Positions 1-8,812 of a DNA stretch of 64,000 nt are shown piece after piece. Made by a program: the position numbers and the translations under genes. The DNA comes from Faecalibacterium sp. HTF-F (GTDB lineage Bacteria > Bacillota > Clostridia > Oscillospirales > Ruminococcaceae), in assembly GCF_023347535.1 (NCBI RefSeq), contig NZ_CP094473.1:620001-684000 (forward strand), read 5' to 3'. The notes beneath the pieces were generated by a model, which was not told where the DNA came from, did no database searches, and saw only the letters and a program-made list of their open reading frames with translations. Numbering within the stretch: the stretch's first letter is position 1; every line of letters starts with the position of its first letter.

Positions 1-485
1 AAGATGTTTTCTAACATGAAGAACCTCCTGATTTTAAATAAGAAGCCGTTTTTATAAACACAGCACACCGCCTGAAGGGGGGTGCCCGCATCCGTTCGGC
101 GCACCCTGCTTATAAACACAGCTCCCAAAACATCCCGCCGGTGCGTGCGGCGGGAAAGAACAAAAGCTATTGTAGCATGTTCCGCTTGTGTTTGTCCACA
201 AAATAAACACACTTTTTTCATTTTTTGTCCAAAAATCGCAAATGAGTATGACTTTAAACGTTTCCGGGAGATTTGCCACAGGTTTCGCGTGGAAAAATAC
301 ACTGCTTTCAAAAAATGACAGGATAACGTTGTTTAAAATACAACTTTGTTATACTGCAAGGACTTTTGCGAATTAAATATACCGTTCGGCCCTGAAAAAG
401 TACACCCTGTCGGAATGCGGCAGACGGTGGTATCCTTTTGCCATAGCCCAGCACATCGGGGCAGAAAGGAGCTGATACCCACACC
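1..485. other. Non-coding leader upstream of phage module
   Basis: No convincing gene lies here. A 12-nt stretch, TATAAACACAGC, occurs twice (about 53 and 111). A TATACT box at 350-355 could be the -10 of a promoter for the phage module, but the best -35 candidate (TTGTTT) is only 15 nt upstream, so this is weak. The region is more AT-rich than the genes that follow. Confidence 0.4.
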
Positions 486-767
486 ATGGGGCAGATAAAA
501 CAGGCCAAAGGGCTGGAAAGCCTGAGCCGGGCCACCGACACCCTGAGCACCCTGCTGGCGCAGGAGGTCCGGGAGCTGAATGCCCGCCAAAAGGCAGCAA
601 AGAAAACGGGCGCGGCAGACGGCAGCACCATCAAGGGCCTCAAGGAGGCCACGGCGGTGCTCAAGGATCTGGCCGCTGTGGCCAAGACCCTGAACGATCA
701 GGGCACGCAGACAGAGGGCACAGGATGCGGCGTGGTGATCCTGCCGCCCGTGGAGGAAGAAACATGA
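486..767 (+). CDS. Small phage protein preceding the terminase (possible small terminase subunit)
   Basis: A 93-residue protein, Ala/Lys-rich and predicted mostly helical, first in the phage head operon. Its stop overlaps the terminase start (ATGA at 764-767), so the two are translationally coupled. Its position before the large terminase and its small helical form suggest a small terminase subunit, but no DNA-binding motif is clear and this is inference from position only. A purine-rich AAAGGAG lies 14 nt upstream of the ATG, a long spacing. The reading frame opens only at 447, so no better start exists upstream. Confidence 0.6.
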   Translation: MGQIKQAKGLESLSRATDTLSTLLAQEVRELNARQKAAKKTGAADGSTIKGLKEATAVLKDLAAVAKTLNDQGTQTEGTGCGVVILPPVEEET

Positions 768-2212
768 GCACACAGGAAGCAAGAGCGCCGGTGGTCTGGC
801 GGCCACAACCCAGACAGGCCGAGTTCATGCGCCGCCCGGAGCCGGAAGCGCTGTACGGCGGTGCGGCAGGCGGCGGAAAAAGCGATGCGCTCATCATTGA
901 AGCGCTGCGGCAGGTGCATATCCCACACTACCGGGCGCTGATCCTGCGCAAGACCTACCCGCAGCTTTCCGATCTGGTGGACAAAAGCCAGATGTACTAC
1001 CGCAGGGCTTTTCCGCAGGCGCAGTACAACGCCACCACCCATGTGTGGAACTTCCCCAGCGGGGCAAAAATCTATTTTGGCTCCATGCAGTACACCAAGG
1101 ACCGCACCAACTATCAGGGCAAGGCCTTCGATTTTATCGGCTTTGACGAGCTGACCCACTTTGAATGGGAAGAGTACAGCTACATGATGAGCCGCAACCG
1201 TCCCACCGGCCCGGGCACCCGGGTGTACATGCGGGCCACCACCAATCCCGGCGGCATCGGCCACGGGTGGGTGAAGGCAAGGTTCATCACGCCGGCACCA
1301 CCCGGTACGCCCATTGTGGAGGAATACACAGTCAGGCTGCCGGACGGCACCGAGCAGAAACTGCAGCGCTCGCGGGTGTTCATCCCGTCCAGCATCTTTG
1401 ATAACCCCGCCCTGCTGGCCAACGATCCCGGCTACCTTGCAAGCCTTGCCAGTATGCCGGAGGCGGAAAAGCAGGCCCTGCTCTATGGCAGCTGGGACAG
1501 CTTCAGTGGTCAGGTGTTTACCGAGTGGCGCAACGACCCGGCCCATTATCAGGATCAGCGCTGGACGCATGTCATCGCACCCTTCACCATCCCGAAGCAC
1601 TGGACCATCTACCGGGGGTTCGATTTTGGCTTCTCGAAGCCCTTCTCGGTGGGGTGGTACGCTGCGGATGAGGACGGGCGGCTCTACCGTATCCGGGAGC
1701 TGTACGGCTGCACGGGCCGCCCCAACGAGGGCCTGCGTATCGACCCGGTGGAACAGGCCCGGCGCATCCGGGAGGCAGAGCAGAACGACCCTCTGCTGCG
1801 GGGCAGGGTGATCCACGGCATTGCTGACCCGGCCATCTTTGATGAGAGCCGCGGCGAGAGCATTGCTGCCATGATGGAGCGGGCACCCGGCTTTTTGCAC
1901 TGGGCCCCCGGCGACCACACCCGTCTGGCCGGAAAGATGCAGTTCCACTACCGGCTGAACTTTGACACGGACGGCAGGCCGATGCTGCAGGTCTTCAACA
2001 CCTGCAAACACTTCATCCGCACCATCCCGAACCTTGTGTACGATGAGAGCAATGTGGAGGACATCGACACCCGGCAGGAGGATCACATCTATGACGAGTG
2101 CCGCTATGTGCTGATGGAAAATCCCATCAGTCCACCCTGCCGCTGCGCTGCGCCGCCCCTGCAGGACGACCCGCTGGAGCTGCACAAACAGGCAAGATTT
2201 TACAGAATTTAA
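764..2212 (+). CDS. terL: Phage terminase large subunit
   Basis: A 482-residue DNA-packaging motor, which pumps phage DNA into the prohead using ATP and cuts the concatemer. Visible features are a Walker A loop (GGAAGGGKS, about residues 32-40), a Walker B (FIGFDE, about 124-129), the coupling-type segment ATTNPGG, and a C-terminal nuclease-like region beginning RGFDFGF with further acidic residues (IADPAIFDES). The ATG at 764 is chosen because GGAGGAAG lies just upstream and it overlaps the previous stop; an in-frame upstream ATG at 725 lies inside the previous gene. Length and motif order are normal and nothing is broken. It is followed 12 nt later by the portal gene. Confidence 0.93.
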   Translation: MSTQEARAPVVWRPQPRQAEFMRRPEPEALYGGAAGGGKSDALIIEALRQVHIPHYRALILRKTYPQLSDLVDKSQMYYRRAFPQAQYNATTHVWNFPSGAKIYFGSMQYTKDRTNYQGKAFDFIGFDELTHFEWEEYSYMMSRNRPTGPGTRVYMRATTNPGGIGHGWVKARFITPAPPGTPIVEEYTVRLPDGTEQKLQRSRVFIPSSIFDNPALLANDPGYLASLASMPEAEKQALLYGSWDSFSGQVFTEWRNDPAHYQDQRWTHVIAPFTIPKHWTIYRGFDFGFSKPFSVGWYAADEDGRLYRIRELYGCTGRPNEGLRIDPVEQARRIREAEQNDPLLRGRVIHGIADPAIFDESRGESIAAMMERAPGFLHWAPGDHTRLAGKMQFHYRLNFDTDGRPMLQVFNTCKHFIRTIPNLVYDESNVEDIDTRQEDHIYDECRYVLMENPISPPCRCAAPPLQDDPLELHKQARFYRI

Positions 2213-2224
2213 AGGAGAAACGCG

Positions 2225-4054
2225 ATGGACGATTATGAGAACGAGAGCCTGCCGGTGGGCGAAGCACAGGTGGCCGAGGCCATGCAGACGCTGCAGCGCT
2301 ACAAGGCGGGCAAGGCCGCGCTGGACAAGCGCATTGTGGACAACGAGCTGTGGTTCCGCATGGGCCACTGGAAGAATTACCAGAACCCCATGATGCCCGG
2401 CAAGGCCCAGCCCTCCAGCGGATGGCTGTTCAACAGCATTGCCAACAAGCATGCGGACGCCATGGACAACTACCCGGAGCCCAACGTGCTGCCCCGGTCG
2501 GCAGATGACGAGGACACCGCACGGGCACTTTCCAGCGTATTGCCGGTGGTGCTGGAACAGGCCGACTACGAGCAGGTGTACAGCGACTGCTGGTGGCGCA
2601 AGCTCAAGACAGGCACCGGCGTGACCGGCATCTTCTGGGACCCGGCAATGCGCGGCGGCATCGGCGACATTGCGGTGCGCAGCGTGAACCTGCTGATGCT
2701 CTACTGGGAGCCGGGCGCAGCAGATATTCAGGCGTCGCCGGACTTTTTCAGTCTGAGCCTTGAGGATACGGCCCAGCTGAGCGCCCGGTATCCGCAGCTG
2801 CGGGGCCGCACCGCCAGTGTGCTGGATGTGCCCCGGTACATCCACGATGAAGGGCAGGACACCAGCACCAAGAGCGTGGTGGTGGACTGGTACTATAAGC
2901 GGCCGGATGCCAGTGGACGCATGGTGCTGCACTACTGCAAGTTCTGCAACGGCGTGGTGCTGTACGCCAGCCAGAACGACCCGGCGCTGGCAGAAAGCGG
3001 CCTGTACGACCACGGACAGTACCCCTTTGTATTTGACCCGCTGTTCGTGGAGGAGGACAGCCCGGCGGGCTTTGGCTACATCGATGTGATGAAGGACTGC
3101 CAGACGGCCATTGACAAGATGAACCATGCCATGGACGAGAACGTGCTGCTGAGTGCAAAGCAGCGGTATGTGCTCAGCGACACGGCAGGGGTCAACGAGG
3201 AAGAGCTGGCCGATTTCAGCCGGGACATCGTGCATGTGGTGGGCCGTCTGAACGACGACAGCTTCCGTCCCCTGCAGACGGCCGGCCTGCAGGGCAACAG
3301 CCTGAGCTACCGCCAGAGCCGCATTGAGGAGCTGAAGGAGATCAGCGGCAACCGGGATATGACGCAGGGTGGAACTGCCGGCGGTGTGACCGCAGCCAGC
3401 GCCATTGCGGCCTTGCAGGAGGCAGGCTCAAAGCTTTCCCGCGATATGCTCAAGAGCGCCTACCGCGCCTTTGCCAAGCAGTGCTACCTGATCATCGAGC
3501 TGATGCGCCAGTTCTACGACGAACAGCGGGTGTTCCGCATCGTGGGCGAGAGCGGCGAGAACCGGTTCGTGCCCTTCTCGGCGCAGGCGCTGCGGGCTGT
3601 GCCCGGCGGCAGCGTGGGCGGCGTGGAGCTGGGCAGCCGGGAACCGGTCTTTGACATCGTAGTCAGTGCCGCCAAGAAGAGCACCTTCAGCCGCCTTTCC
3701 CAGAACGAGACCGCAAAAGAATGCTATCAGCTGGGCTTTTTCAAGCCGGAGAATTCCGATGCCGCCCTTGCGGCACTGGACATGATGGATTTTGAAGGCA
3801 TCGAGAAAGTGCGCCAGCGGGTGCGGCAGAACGGCACCCTTGCCCAGCAGCTGGCACAGCTGCAGGACCAGATGGTGCGGATGGCGGCGGTGATCGAGAT
3901 GCAGGGCAGCGGCCAGAGCGATGCCGATGGCCTGACCCGCAGCGTGAGCAGCGCGTTCACGCAGAAAAACGGGCAGGCTGCAGCCACAAAGCTGGCGGGC
4001 CTTGGCAGCGCACTGCCGGTGGCCGCTGCCGCAAGAGCCATGGATCTACATTGA
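2225..4054 (+). CDS. Phage portal protein (podovirus/P22-like type)
   Basis: A 609-residue protein in the usual portal position, directly after the terminase with AAAGGAG upstream. The N-terminal part has the YKAGKAALDKRIVDNELWF region followed by NSIANKHADAMDNYPEP, typical of long portal proteins of podovirus-like phages. The C-terminal third is Gln/Ala-rich and helical, like portal barrel or crown regions. Portals form the dodecameric DNA gate at one capsid vertex and recruit the terminase and scaffold. The assignment rests on length, position and overall sequence character. Confidence 0.85.
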   Translation: MDDYENESLPVGEAQVAEAMQTLQRYKAGKAALDKRIVDNELWFRMGHWKNYQNPMMPGKAQPSSGWLFNSIANKHADAMDNYPEPNVLPRSADDEDTARALSSVLPVVLEQADYEQVYSDCWWRKLKTGTGVTGIFWDPAMRGGIGDIAVRSVNLLMLYWEPGAADIQASPDFFSLSLEDTAQLSARYPQLRGRTASVLDVPRYIHDEGQDTSTKSVVVDWYYKRPDASGRMVLHYCKFCNGVVLYASQNDPALAESGLYDHGQYPFVFDPLFVEEDSPAGFGYIDVMKDCQTAIDKMNHAMDENVLLSAKQRYVLSDTAGVNEEELADFSRDIVHVVGRLNDDSFRPLQTAGLQGNSLSYRQSRIEELKEISGNRDMTQGGTAGGVTAASAIAALQEAGSKLSRDMLKSAYRAFAKQCYLIIELMRQFYDEQRVFRIVGESGENRFVPFSAQALRAVPGGSVGGVELGSREPVFDIVVSAAKKSTFSRLSQNETAKECYQLGFFKPENSDAALAALDMMDFEGIEKVRQRVRQNGTLAQQLAQLQDQMVRMAAVIEMQGSGQSDADGLTRSVSSAFTQKNGQAAATKLAGLGSALPVAAAARAMDLH

Positions 4055-4071
4055 AAAGGAGGTGAATTTTT

Positions 4072-5004
4072 ATGATGAAGGTTGTTTACAGCGAAATGGA
4101 TACCCCGGCCGGGATCAGTTGCCGGTTGGAAGCTGCCGGTCACGCAGGCTATGCGCCTGCCGGGCAGGACATCGTATGCGCCGGTGCCAGCACCGTGATG
4201 CAGGGGCTTGTGTGCCTGCTGGCAGGCGAAGAGAGTGCCCGCAGCGATGCCTTTGACGAGCCGGACGGCCCGCGTCTGGCGGTGCAGGCAGACGCGCCCT
4301 GCGCAGAATGGGTGCAGGGTGCCTTTGAACTGGCCAAGGCCTGCTTTGCACTGCTGGCTGAGCGCTACCCGGAGAATGTCCGCTTTGCGGATGTGAGCCG
4401 CCGGGGCGAGAAGAGCATGATGGACCTGCAGCTCTTTGCAGAAGGAGATGCCGCTCCTGCGCCCCCGGCCCTGAGCGAAGCACAGACCCGGCAGGCAGTC
4501 GCTTCCGGCACCATGAAGCCCGGTGAAGCCGCACCTGCCGTGCCCGCTGCGCCCCAGCCGGAACCGGAAGCCCGGCCTGAGCCGCCCGTTCAGCGCCCGG
4601 AGCTGCCACCGCTGTCCGGCCTTGCCTGCAGCACCCGGACGGCAGTGCAGGGCCTGCACGCCCGCTGGGCGGCAGAAGAAGCGGCCATGCGCCGCAGCCA
4701 GCCGGACTTCAATTTGCAGAAGGAACTGCGCAGCCCGGAAATGCGCCGTCTGATGCAGCTGCCCGGGATGCGGGTGCAGGACGCCTACCGCCTGACCCAT
4801 TACGATGAAAACCTGCGCACCGCTGCACAGGCGGTGGAACAGGGGGTGGTGGAGCGGATCCAGCAGCGCGCCGCACGGCCCACCGAAAACGGCATCCGTC
4901 CCGGCGGTGCGGCCACCGTCCGCCCGGACGTTGCCAGCATGACCCGCGCCCAGCGCGAAGCACTGGAACGCCGTGTGCTCCACGGAGCACAGATCGAACT
5001 GTAA
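4072..5004 (+). CDS. Fusion of Prp-type cysteine protease and phage scaffold protein
   Basis: A 310-residue protein with two parts. Residues 1 to about 115 match the Prp (YsxB) cysteine protease family, which trims ribosomal protein L27 in Firmicutes: the catalytic His is in GHAGYAP (H24) and the Cys in QDIVCAGAS (C36). Residues 117-125 (MDLQLFAEG) match the Prp cleavage site, with a cut expected after LQLFA. Residues 124-310 are Pro/Ala-rich then helical, as expected for a scaffold, and the gene lies between portal and capsid. The inferred order of events is self-cleavage to free the scaffold, then trimming of the capsid protein. AGGAGG precedes tandem ATGs at 4072 and 4075, and either could be used. 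Confidence 0.8.
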   Translation: MMKVVYSEMDTPAGISCRLEAAGHAGYAPAGQDIVCAGASTVMQGLVCLLAGEESARSDAFDEPDGPRLAVQADAPCAEWVQGAFELAKACFALLAERYPENVRFADVSRRGEKSMMDLQLFAEGDAAPAPPALSEAQTRQAVASGTMKPGEAAPAVPAAPQPEPEARPEPPVQRPELPPLSGLACSTRTAVQGLHARWAAEEAAMRRSQPDFNLQKELRSPEMRRLMQLPGMRVQDAYRLTHYDENLRTAAQAVEQGVVERIQQRAARPTENGIRPGGAATVRPDVASMTRAQREALERRVLHGAQIEL

Positions 5005-5032
5005 CGTTTTGACAAGAGAAAGGAACCAGACT

Positions 5033-6031
5033 ATGAACCACACTTTCAACATCCAGCTGTTTGCCGAGAACCTGAACACCACCGCGACCATGTCGCAGGA
5101 AATGAAGACCTTCTACGAGAAGCGTCTCATCGATCAGGCTGAGCCGCGTCTGGTGCACGACCAGTTTGCGGACTACTACCCGGTGCCCCAGAACGGCGGC
5201 AAGACCATCGAGTTCCGCAAGTATGACAGCCTGCCCAAGGCGTCCACTCCGCTGACCGAGGGCGTGACCCCCAATGGCCAGACCCTGAACGTGACCACCA
5301 TTACCAGCGACCTGCACCAGTACGGCGGCTGGACCCCGCTGACCGATGTACTGCAGATGACTGCCATCGACAACAATGTGGTGCAGGCCACCCGTGTGCT
5401 GGCAAGTCAGGCGGGCCGCACCATGGACAGCATCACCCGCGATGTGCTGGCAGGCGGCACCAACGTCATCTATGCGCCCAAGCTGGCGGCAGATGGTGCC
5501 GAGACTGCTGTGACCAGCCGCAAGGCGCTGGACAAGACCTGCACCCTGACCCCGAAGCTGTTCTTCCAGGCGGCGGCACAGCTGGGTGCCATGAATGCGG
5601 ACCCCATCGGCGACAGCTACATCGCCATCATCCACCCCTATGCCGCCTACGACCTCAAAACCAGCAAGGAGTTCATTGAGGTGCACAAGTACGCCGACCC
5701 GGACACCATGTTCCGCGGCGAGATCGGCAAGCTGGGCAATATCCGCTTTATCGAGACCAGCGAGGCCAAGATCTGGAAGGACGACACCTGCCCCACCGGT
5801 CTGGCTGTGTTCGGTACGCTGGTGCTGGGTGCCCATGCCTACGGTGTCACCGAGCTGGAGGGCGGCGGTCTGGAGCACATCGTCAAGCAGCTGGGCTACG
5901 GCGACGACCCGCTGAACCAGCGTGCTTCCGTGGGCTGGAAGGGCATGCGTGCGGCAGAGCGTCTGGTGGAGCAGTACATGGTGCGCATCGAGAGCGCATC
6001 CAGCTATTCCGCTTCGGCTGCTGCCAACTGA
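5033..6031 (+). CDS. Major capsid protein, N4-gp56 family
   Basis: A 332-residue coat protein. The segment from EMKTFYEKRLIDQAEPRL through QNGGKTIEFRKYDSLPKA and GVTPNGQTLNV is typical of N4-gp56-type major capsid proteins found in Firmicute prophages. The start at 5033 follows AGAAAGGAACC; an in-frame start at 4973 would lie inside the scaffold gene. The N-terminus, MNHTFNIQLFAENL, carries a Prp-type cleavage motif (NIQLFA), so mature capsid protein should begin near residue 12. That matches the protease domain encoded by the gene just upstream. Confidence 0.9.
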   Translation: MNHTFNIQLFAENLNTTATMSQEMKTFYEKRLIDQAEPRLVHDQFADYYPVPQNGGKTIEFRKYDSLPKASTPLTEGVTPNGQTLNVTTITSDLHQYGGWTPLTDVLQMTAIDNNVVQATRVLASQAGRTMDSITRDVLAGGTNVIYAPKLAADGAETAVTSRKALDKTCTLTPKLFFQAAAQLGAMNADPIGDSYIAIIHPYAAYDLKTSKEFIEVHKYADPDTMFRGEIGKLGNIRFIETSEAKIWKDDTCPTGLAVFGTLVLGAHAYGVTELEGGGLEHIVKQLGYGDDPLNQRASVGWKGMRAAERLVEQYMVRIESASSYSASAAAN

Positions 6032-6044
6032 GGAGGTGTGAACC

Positions 6045-6260
6045 ATGGCTGAAAAGAAAAATGTGCGTATCCGGCTGTTCAAGGACAACAGCCGCTACAA
6101 GGGCGACCTGTTCGTCAGCGTCAACGGCGTGAACTATAAGATCCGCCGGGGCGTGGAGGTGGAAGTGCCGCCCGAGGTGGCTGAGGTGCTGGAGCACAGC
6201 CAGATGCAGGACGAGCTGACCGCCGCCCGCATCGCGGCAGCGGAAAACGCCGCACAGTAA
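6045..6260 (+). CDS. Small phage protein downstream of capsid gene
   Basis: A 71-residue protein with a basic, beta-rich N-terminal half (NVRIRLFKDNSRYKGDLFVSVNG) and a helical Ala/Glu-rich tail. It starts 13 nt after the capsid stop with GAGGTG upstream. Small proteins of this size after the capsid gene are often head-decoration or completion factors, but I do not recognise a specific family. It is the last gene before an internal hairpin. Confidence 0.6.
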   Translation: MAEKKNVRIRLFKDNSRYKGDLFVSVNGVNYKIRRGVEVEVPPEVAEVLEHSQMQDELTAARIAAAENAAQ

Positions 6261-6273
6261 TCTGAAGAAAGGA

Positions 6274-6309
6274 AGCCCGGCTGGGAGCAGCTGCCCGGCC
6301 GGGCTTTTT
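6274..6309 (+). terminator. Stem-loop and T-run inside the phage operon
   Basis: An 8-bp GC-rich stem (AGCCCGGC pairing with GCCGGGCT) is followed by five T. It sits between the highly expressed head genes and the connector genes. The most likely role is partial termination that lowers expression of the downstream genes relative to capsid. Confidence 0.7.
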
Positions 6310-6328
6310 CAGAAAAGGAGTGAGATCT

Positions 6329-6712
6329 ATGACTGTAGGACAGGCGCTGGAGCGCGCCGAAGAGCTGCGCCCGGGCAGCCGCATTGCACTGTCTACCCGG
6401 CAGGCGTGGCTGCGGGAGGCAGATGCCATGCTGCGGGAACGCTTTTTCAAACACAGCATCACGGATGCCTACAACGATGTAGGCGCAGACCTTGCATGGG
6501 ATGACAGCCTGCAGGATGAAGATGTCCTGCTGGCTCCGGCACCCTTTGACGCAATGTATCCCCACTATCTGTGTGCCATGACCGATGCGGCCCTTGGGGA
6601 GACCGACCGCTATGCCGGGGAACAGGCGCAGTACAACAGTATTCTGGCCGACCTTGCGGCGTGGCTGCGGCGCACCTATCCGCCGCTGACCGCCGTTCAG
6701 TGGCGCTGGTAA
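6329..6712 (+). CDS. Phage head-completion/connector-like protein
   Basis: A 127-residue helical protein (TVGQALERAEELRPGSRIAL, then DAMYPHYLCAMTDAALGETDRYAGEQAQYN) of the size and position of head-tail adaptor proteins. AAAAGGAG precedes the ATG at 6329; an in-frame GTG at 6320 falls inside that ribosome site and is rejected. The stop is followed at once by the ribosome site of the next gene. Adaptor function is inferred from position and helical character. Confidence 0.6.
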   Translation: MTVGQALERAEELRPGSRIALSTRQAWLREADAMLRERFFKHSITDAYNDVGADLAWDDSLQDEDVLLAPAPFDAMYPHYLCAMTDAALGETDRYAGEQAQYNSILADLAAWLRRTYPPLTAVQWRW

Positions 6713-6725
6713 GGAGGTGGTGGAT

Positions 6726-8609
6726 ATGGTCCTTGCAAACCGGACAAAGCTTGCAAACAGCCGCAGCCTTGTGCGGGTGTTCGGCGGGCTGAACGAGACC
6801 TACGCCTGCTCGGAAGCAGAGTACAGCGCGGGTGTGAATTTTTCGGCAAGGGATTTTCCCGCCCTGAGCACCCGCAAGCCCCGCCGGAAGCTGCACGCAC
6901 TGACCGGCCTGAACGGCATGTACCACCTGAACGGTCTGCTGACCATCTGCGGGAAGGATATCATTTATACCCCGGACGATGCCGGGGCCGACACGGTGAG
7001 CTGCACGAATGCGGTATCCGACAGCCGCAAGGCGTTGGTAGGCATCGGCACAAAGATCCTGATCTTTCCGGACAAGCTGGCCTTTGATACGGCAGACGGC
7101 AGCGTTTCTGCGCTGGGCGCAGTATGGAAGGCAGAGGGTCAGAGCGTGCAGTTTACGCCCTGTGATGCTGCGGGCAAGACCTATCAGCCAGACAGCTATG
7201 GCAAGGAGGAACCGGAAAAGCCTGCAGACGGGCAGCTGTTTTTAAAGGTGGAGGATGAGGAACACCCGTGGAGCAGCACCGGCACGCTGGAGGTGTACAG
7301 CACATCCTCCGGCAACTGGACGGCAGTGCCGCTGGACTATTGCCGCATCACGGCAGCAGGTGCACAGAAGCTGTTTGCCCAGTGGGACACTGTGACGGTG
7401 TCGGGCACGGCGGCGCAGCAGGCCGGGATGTGGGAAGAACTGAACGGCGATCTGGTGGTGTATGATCTGCTGGAAAACGGCCTGCGGGTGAAGGTGACAC
7501 CGAAGGGTGAATGCTTTTACGGCACACTGGTGCAGGGCGCGGACAGTGCCCGGTGGACCAGTCTGGACGGCAAAGAGACCCGCAGCTTTGCGGTGAGCAC
7601 GCCGGTGCGGATAGAACGCCGCGTGCCGGATCTGGACTACATCACCGAGTGTGACAACCGGGTGTGGGGCTGCAGCAGCAAGGAAAACGTGATCTATGCC
7701 TGTAAACTGGGCGACCCCACCAACTGGTTCTCCTACCGGGGCATCGCAGCGGACAGCTATGCCGTCACGGTGGGCAGCGATGGGGCGTTTACCGGAGCGG
7801 CCACCTGCATGGGTTATGCGCTGTTTTTTAAGGAGAACACCCTGCACAAGCTCTACGGCTCCAAGCCCTCGGACTTTCAGCTCACATCCCTGCGCTGCAG
7901 GGGCGTGGCTAAAAACGCGGCCCGCAGCCTGTGTGTGCTGAATGAGACGCTGTATTATCTTTCGCCGGACGGCGTGATGGCATGGGACGGCAGCATCCCC
8001 ACCAAGGTGTCCGGTGTGCTGGATTCGGGACGCCTTTCTAATGTACAGAGCGCAGTGGGCGGCGCGCTGGATGGCCGGTATTACCTGCACATTGCCCGCG
8101 CGGCAGCGGGGGAAGGTGTGGCAAGGCTGCTGGTCTATGATACCGAACGTGCGCTCTGGAGCGAGGAGGATGTCTGCTCCTACGAAATGACCAGCACCGG
8201 CGGACAGCTTTACCTGTGGGACGGTCAGGCCCTGTGGGCCGCAGACCCCAGCCGCGAGACCGACTGGCAGAGTACGGACGGCGTGGAGGAAAAGCTGAAC
8301 TTTGAACTGGTCACGGGAGACATTGGTCTGGACGGTGCAGAGGACCGGTATCTTTCCCGGCTGACGCTGCGGCTGGATGCCGAATGCGGCAGCACGGTGA
8401 CGGTGGCGGCAAGCTATGACGGAGGCCCCTGGGAAACGGTGGCAGAGCTGGCTGCGCAGAATGTGCGCCGGAGCTACGATATGCCGTTCGTTCCCCGGCG
8501 GCACGGTACGTTGCGGCTGCGCCTGAAGGGCAGGGGACAGATCACCCTGCGCAGCATTGCAAAAACAGTGGCCGCTGCCAAAGGCGGCATTACAGGCGGG
8601 GAGGTGTGA
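6726..8609 (+). CDS. Phage structural protein, possible beta-propeller stabilisation/nozzle protein
   Basis: A 627-residue, beta-rich protein. Repeated blades with aromatic and Gly-rich turns are visible (LDYITECDNRVWGCSSKENVIY, ALFFKENTLHKLYGSKPSDF, LYYLSPDGVMAWDGSIP), ending with a jelly-roll-like region (VAASYDGGPWETVAELA). Podovirus stabilisation or nozzle proteins below the portal have this character and gene position. AAGGAGG precedes the ATG at 6726, and in-frame GTGs at 6717 and 6720 overlap that site. The role is inference from shape and order. Confidence 0.55.
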   Translation: MVLANRTKLANSRSLVRVFGGLNETYACSEAEYSAGVNFSARDFPALSTRKPRRKLHALTGLNGMYHLNGLLTICGKDIIYTPDDAGADTVSCTNAVSDSRKALVGIGTKILIFPDKLAFDTADGSVSALGAVWKAEGQSVQFTPCDAAGKTYQPDSYGKEEPEKPADGQLFLKVEDEEHPWSSTGTLEVYSTSSGNWTAVPLDYCRITAAGAQKLFAQWDTVTVSGTAAQQAGMWEELNGDLVVYDLLENGLRVKVTPKGECFYGTLVQGADSARWTSLDGKETRSFAVSTPVRIERRVPDLDYITECDNRVWGCSSKENVIYACKLGDPTNWFSYRGIAADSYAVTVGSDGAFTGAATCMGYALFFKENTLHKLYGSKPSDFQLTSLRCRGVAKNAARSLCVLNETLYYLSPDGVMAWDGSIPTKVSGVLDSGRLSNVQSAVGGALDGRYYLHIARAAAGEGVARLLVYDTERALWSEEDVCSYEMTSTGGQLYLWDGQALWAADPSRETDWQSTDGVEEKLNFELVTGDIGLDGAEDRYLSRLTLRLDAECGSTVTVAASYDGGPWETVAELAAQNVRRSYDMPFVPRRHGTLRLRLKGRGQITLRSIAKTVAAAKGGITGGEV

Positions 8610-8612
8610 AAA

Positions 8613-8798
8613 ATGGCAAGCGTAATGGGCATCAATAAGATCGGTCTGCCCAAGCTCAGTGAGAACATGGACCCGGAGGACGCCCGCGCACTGCGCAGCT
8701 ATCTGTACCAGCTGCAGGAACAGCTGCAATATGTGCTGAGCAATCTGGATACCGAAAACATGTCAGAGGAACTGCGTACCAGACTGCAGGATCTGTAA
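8613..8798 (+). CDS. Small phage coiled-coil protein
   Basis: A 61-residue protein with a heptad-like Leu-rich stretch (LRSYLYQLQEQLQYVLSNL). It begins 3 nt after the previous stop with GGGGAGG upstream and is followed by an AAAGGAG for the next gene. I do not recognise a family. Tight packing supports it as a real gene of the particle operon. Confidence 0.6.
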   Translation: MASVMGINKIGLPKLSENMDPEDARALRSYLYQLQEQLQYVLSNLDTENMSEELRTRLQDL

Positions 8799-8812
8799 GA
8801 AAAGGAGTTTTT

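Noticed and set aside
698..3235. Long minus-strand open frame (845 codons) across terminase and portal
   Set aside because: It is antisense to well-supported phage genes, has no ribosome site, and its composition is the His/Val/Gly-rich shadow expected from GC-rich codon bias.
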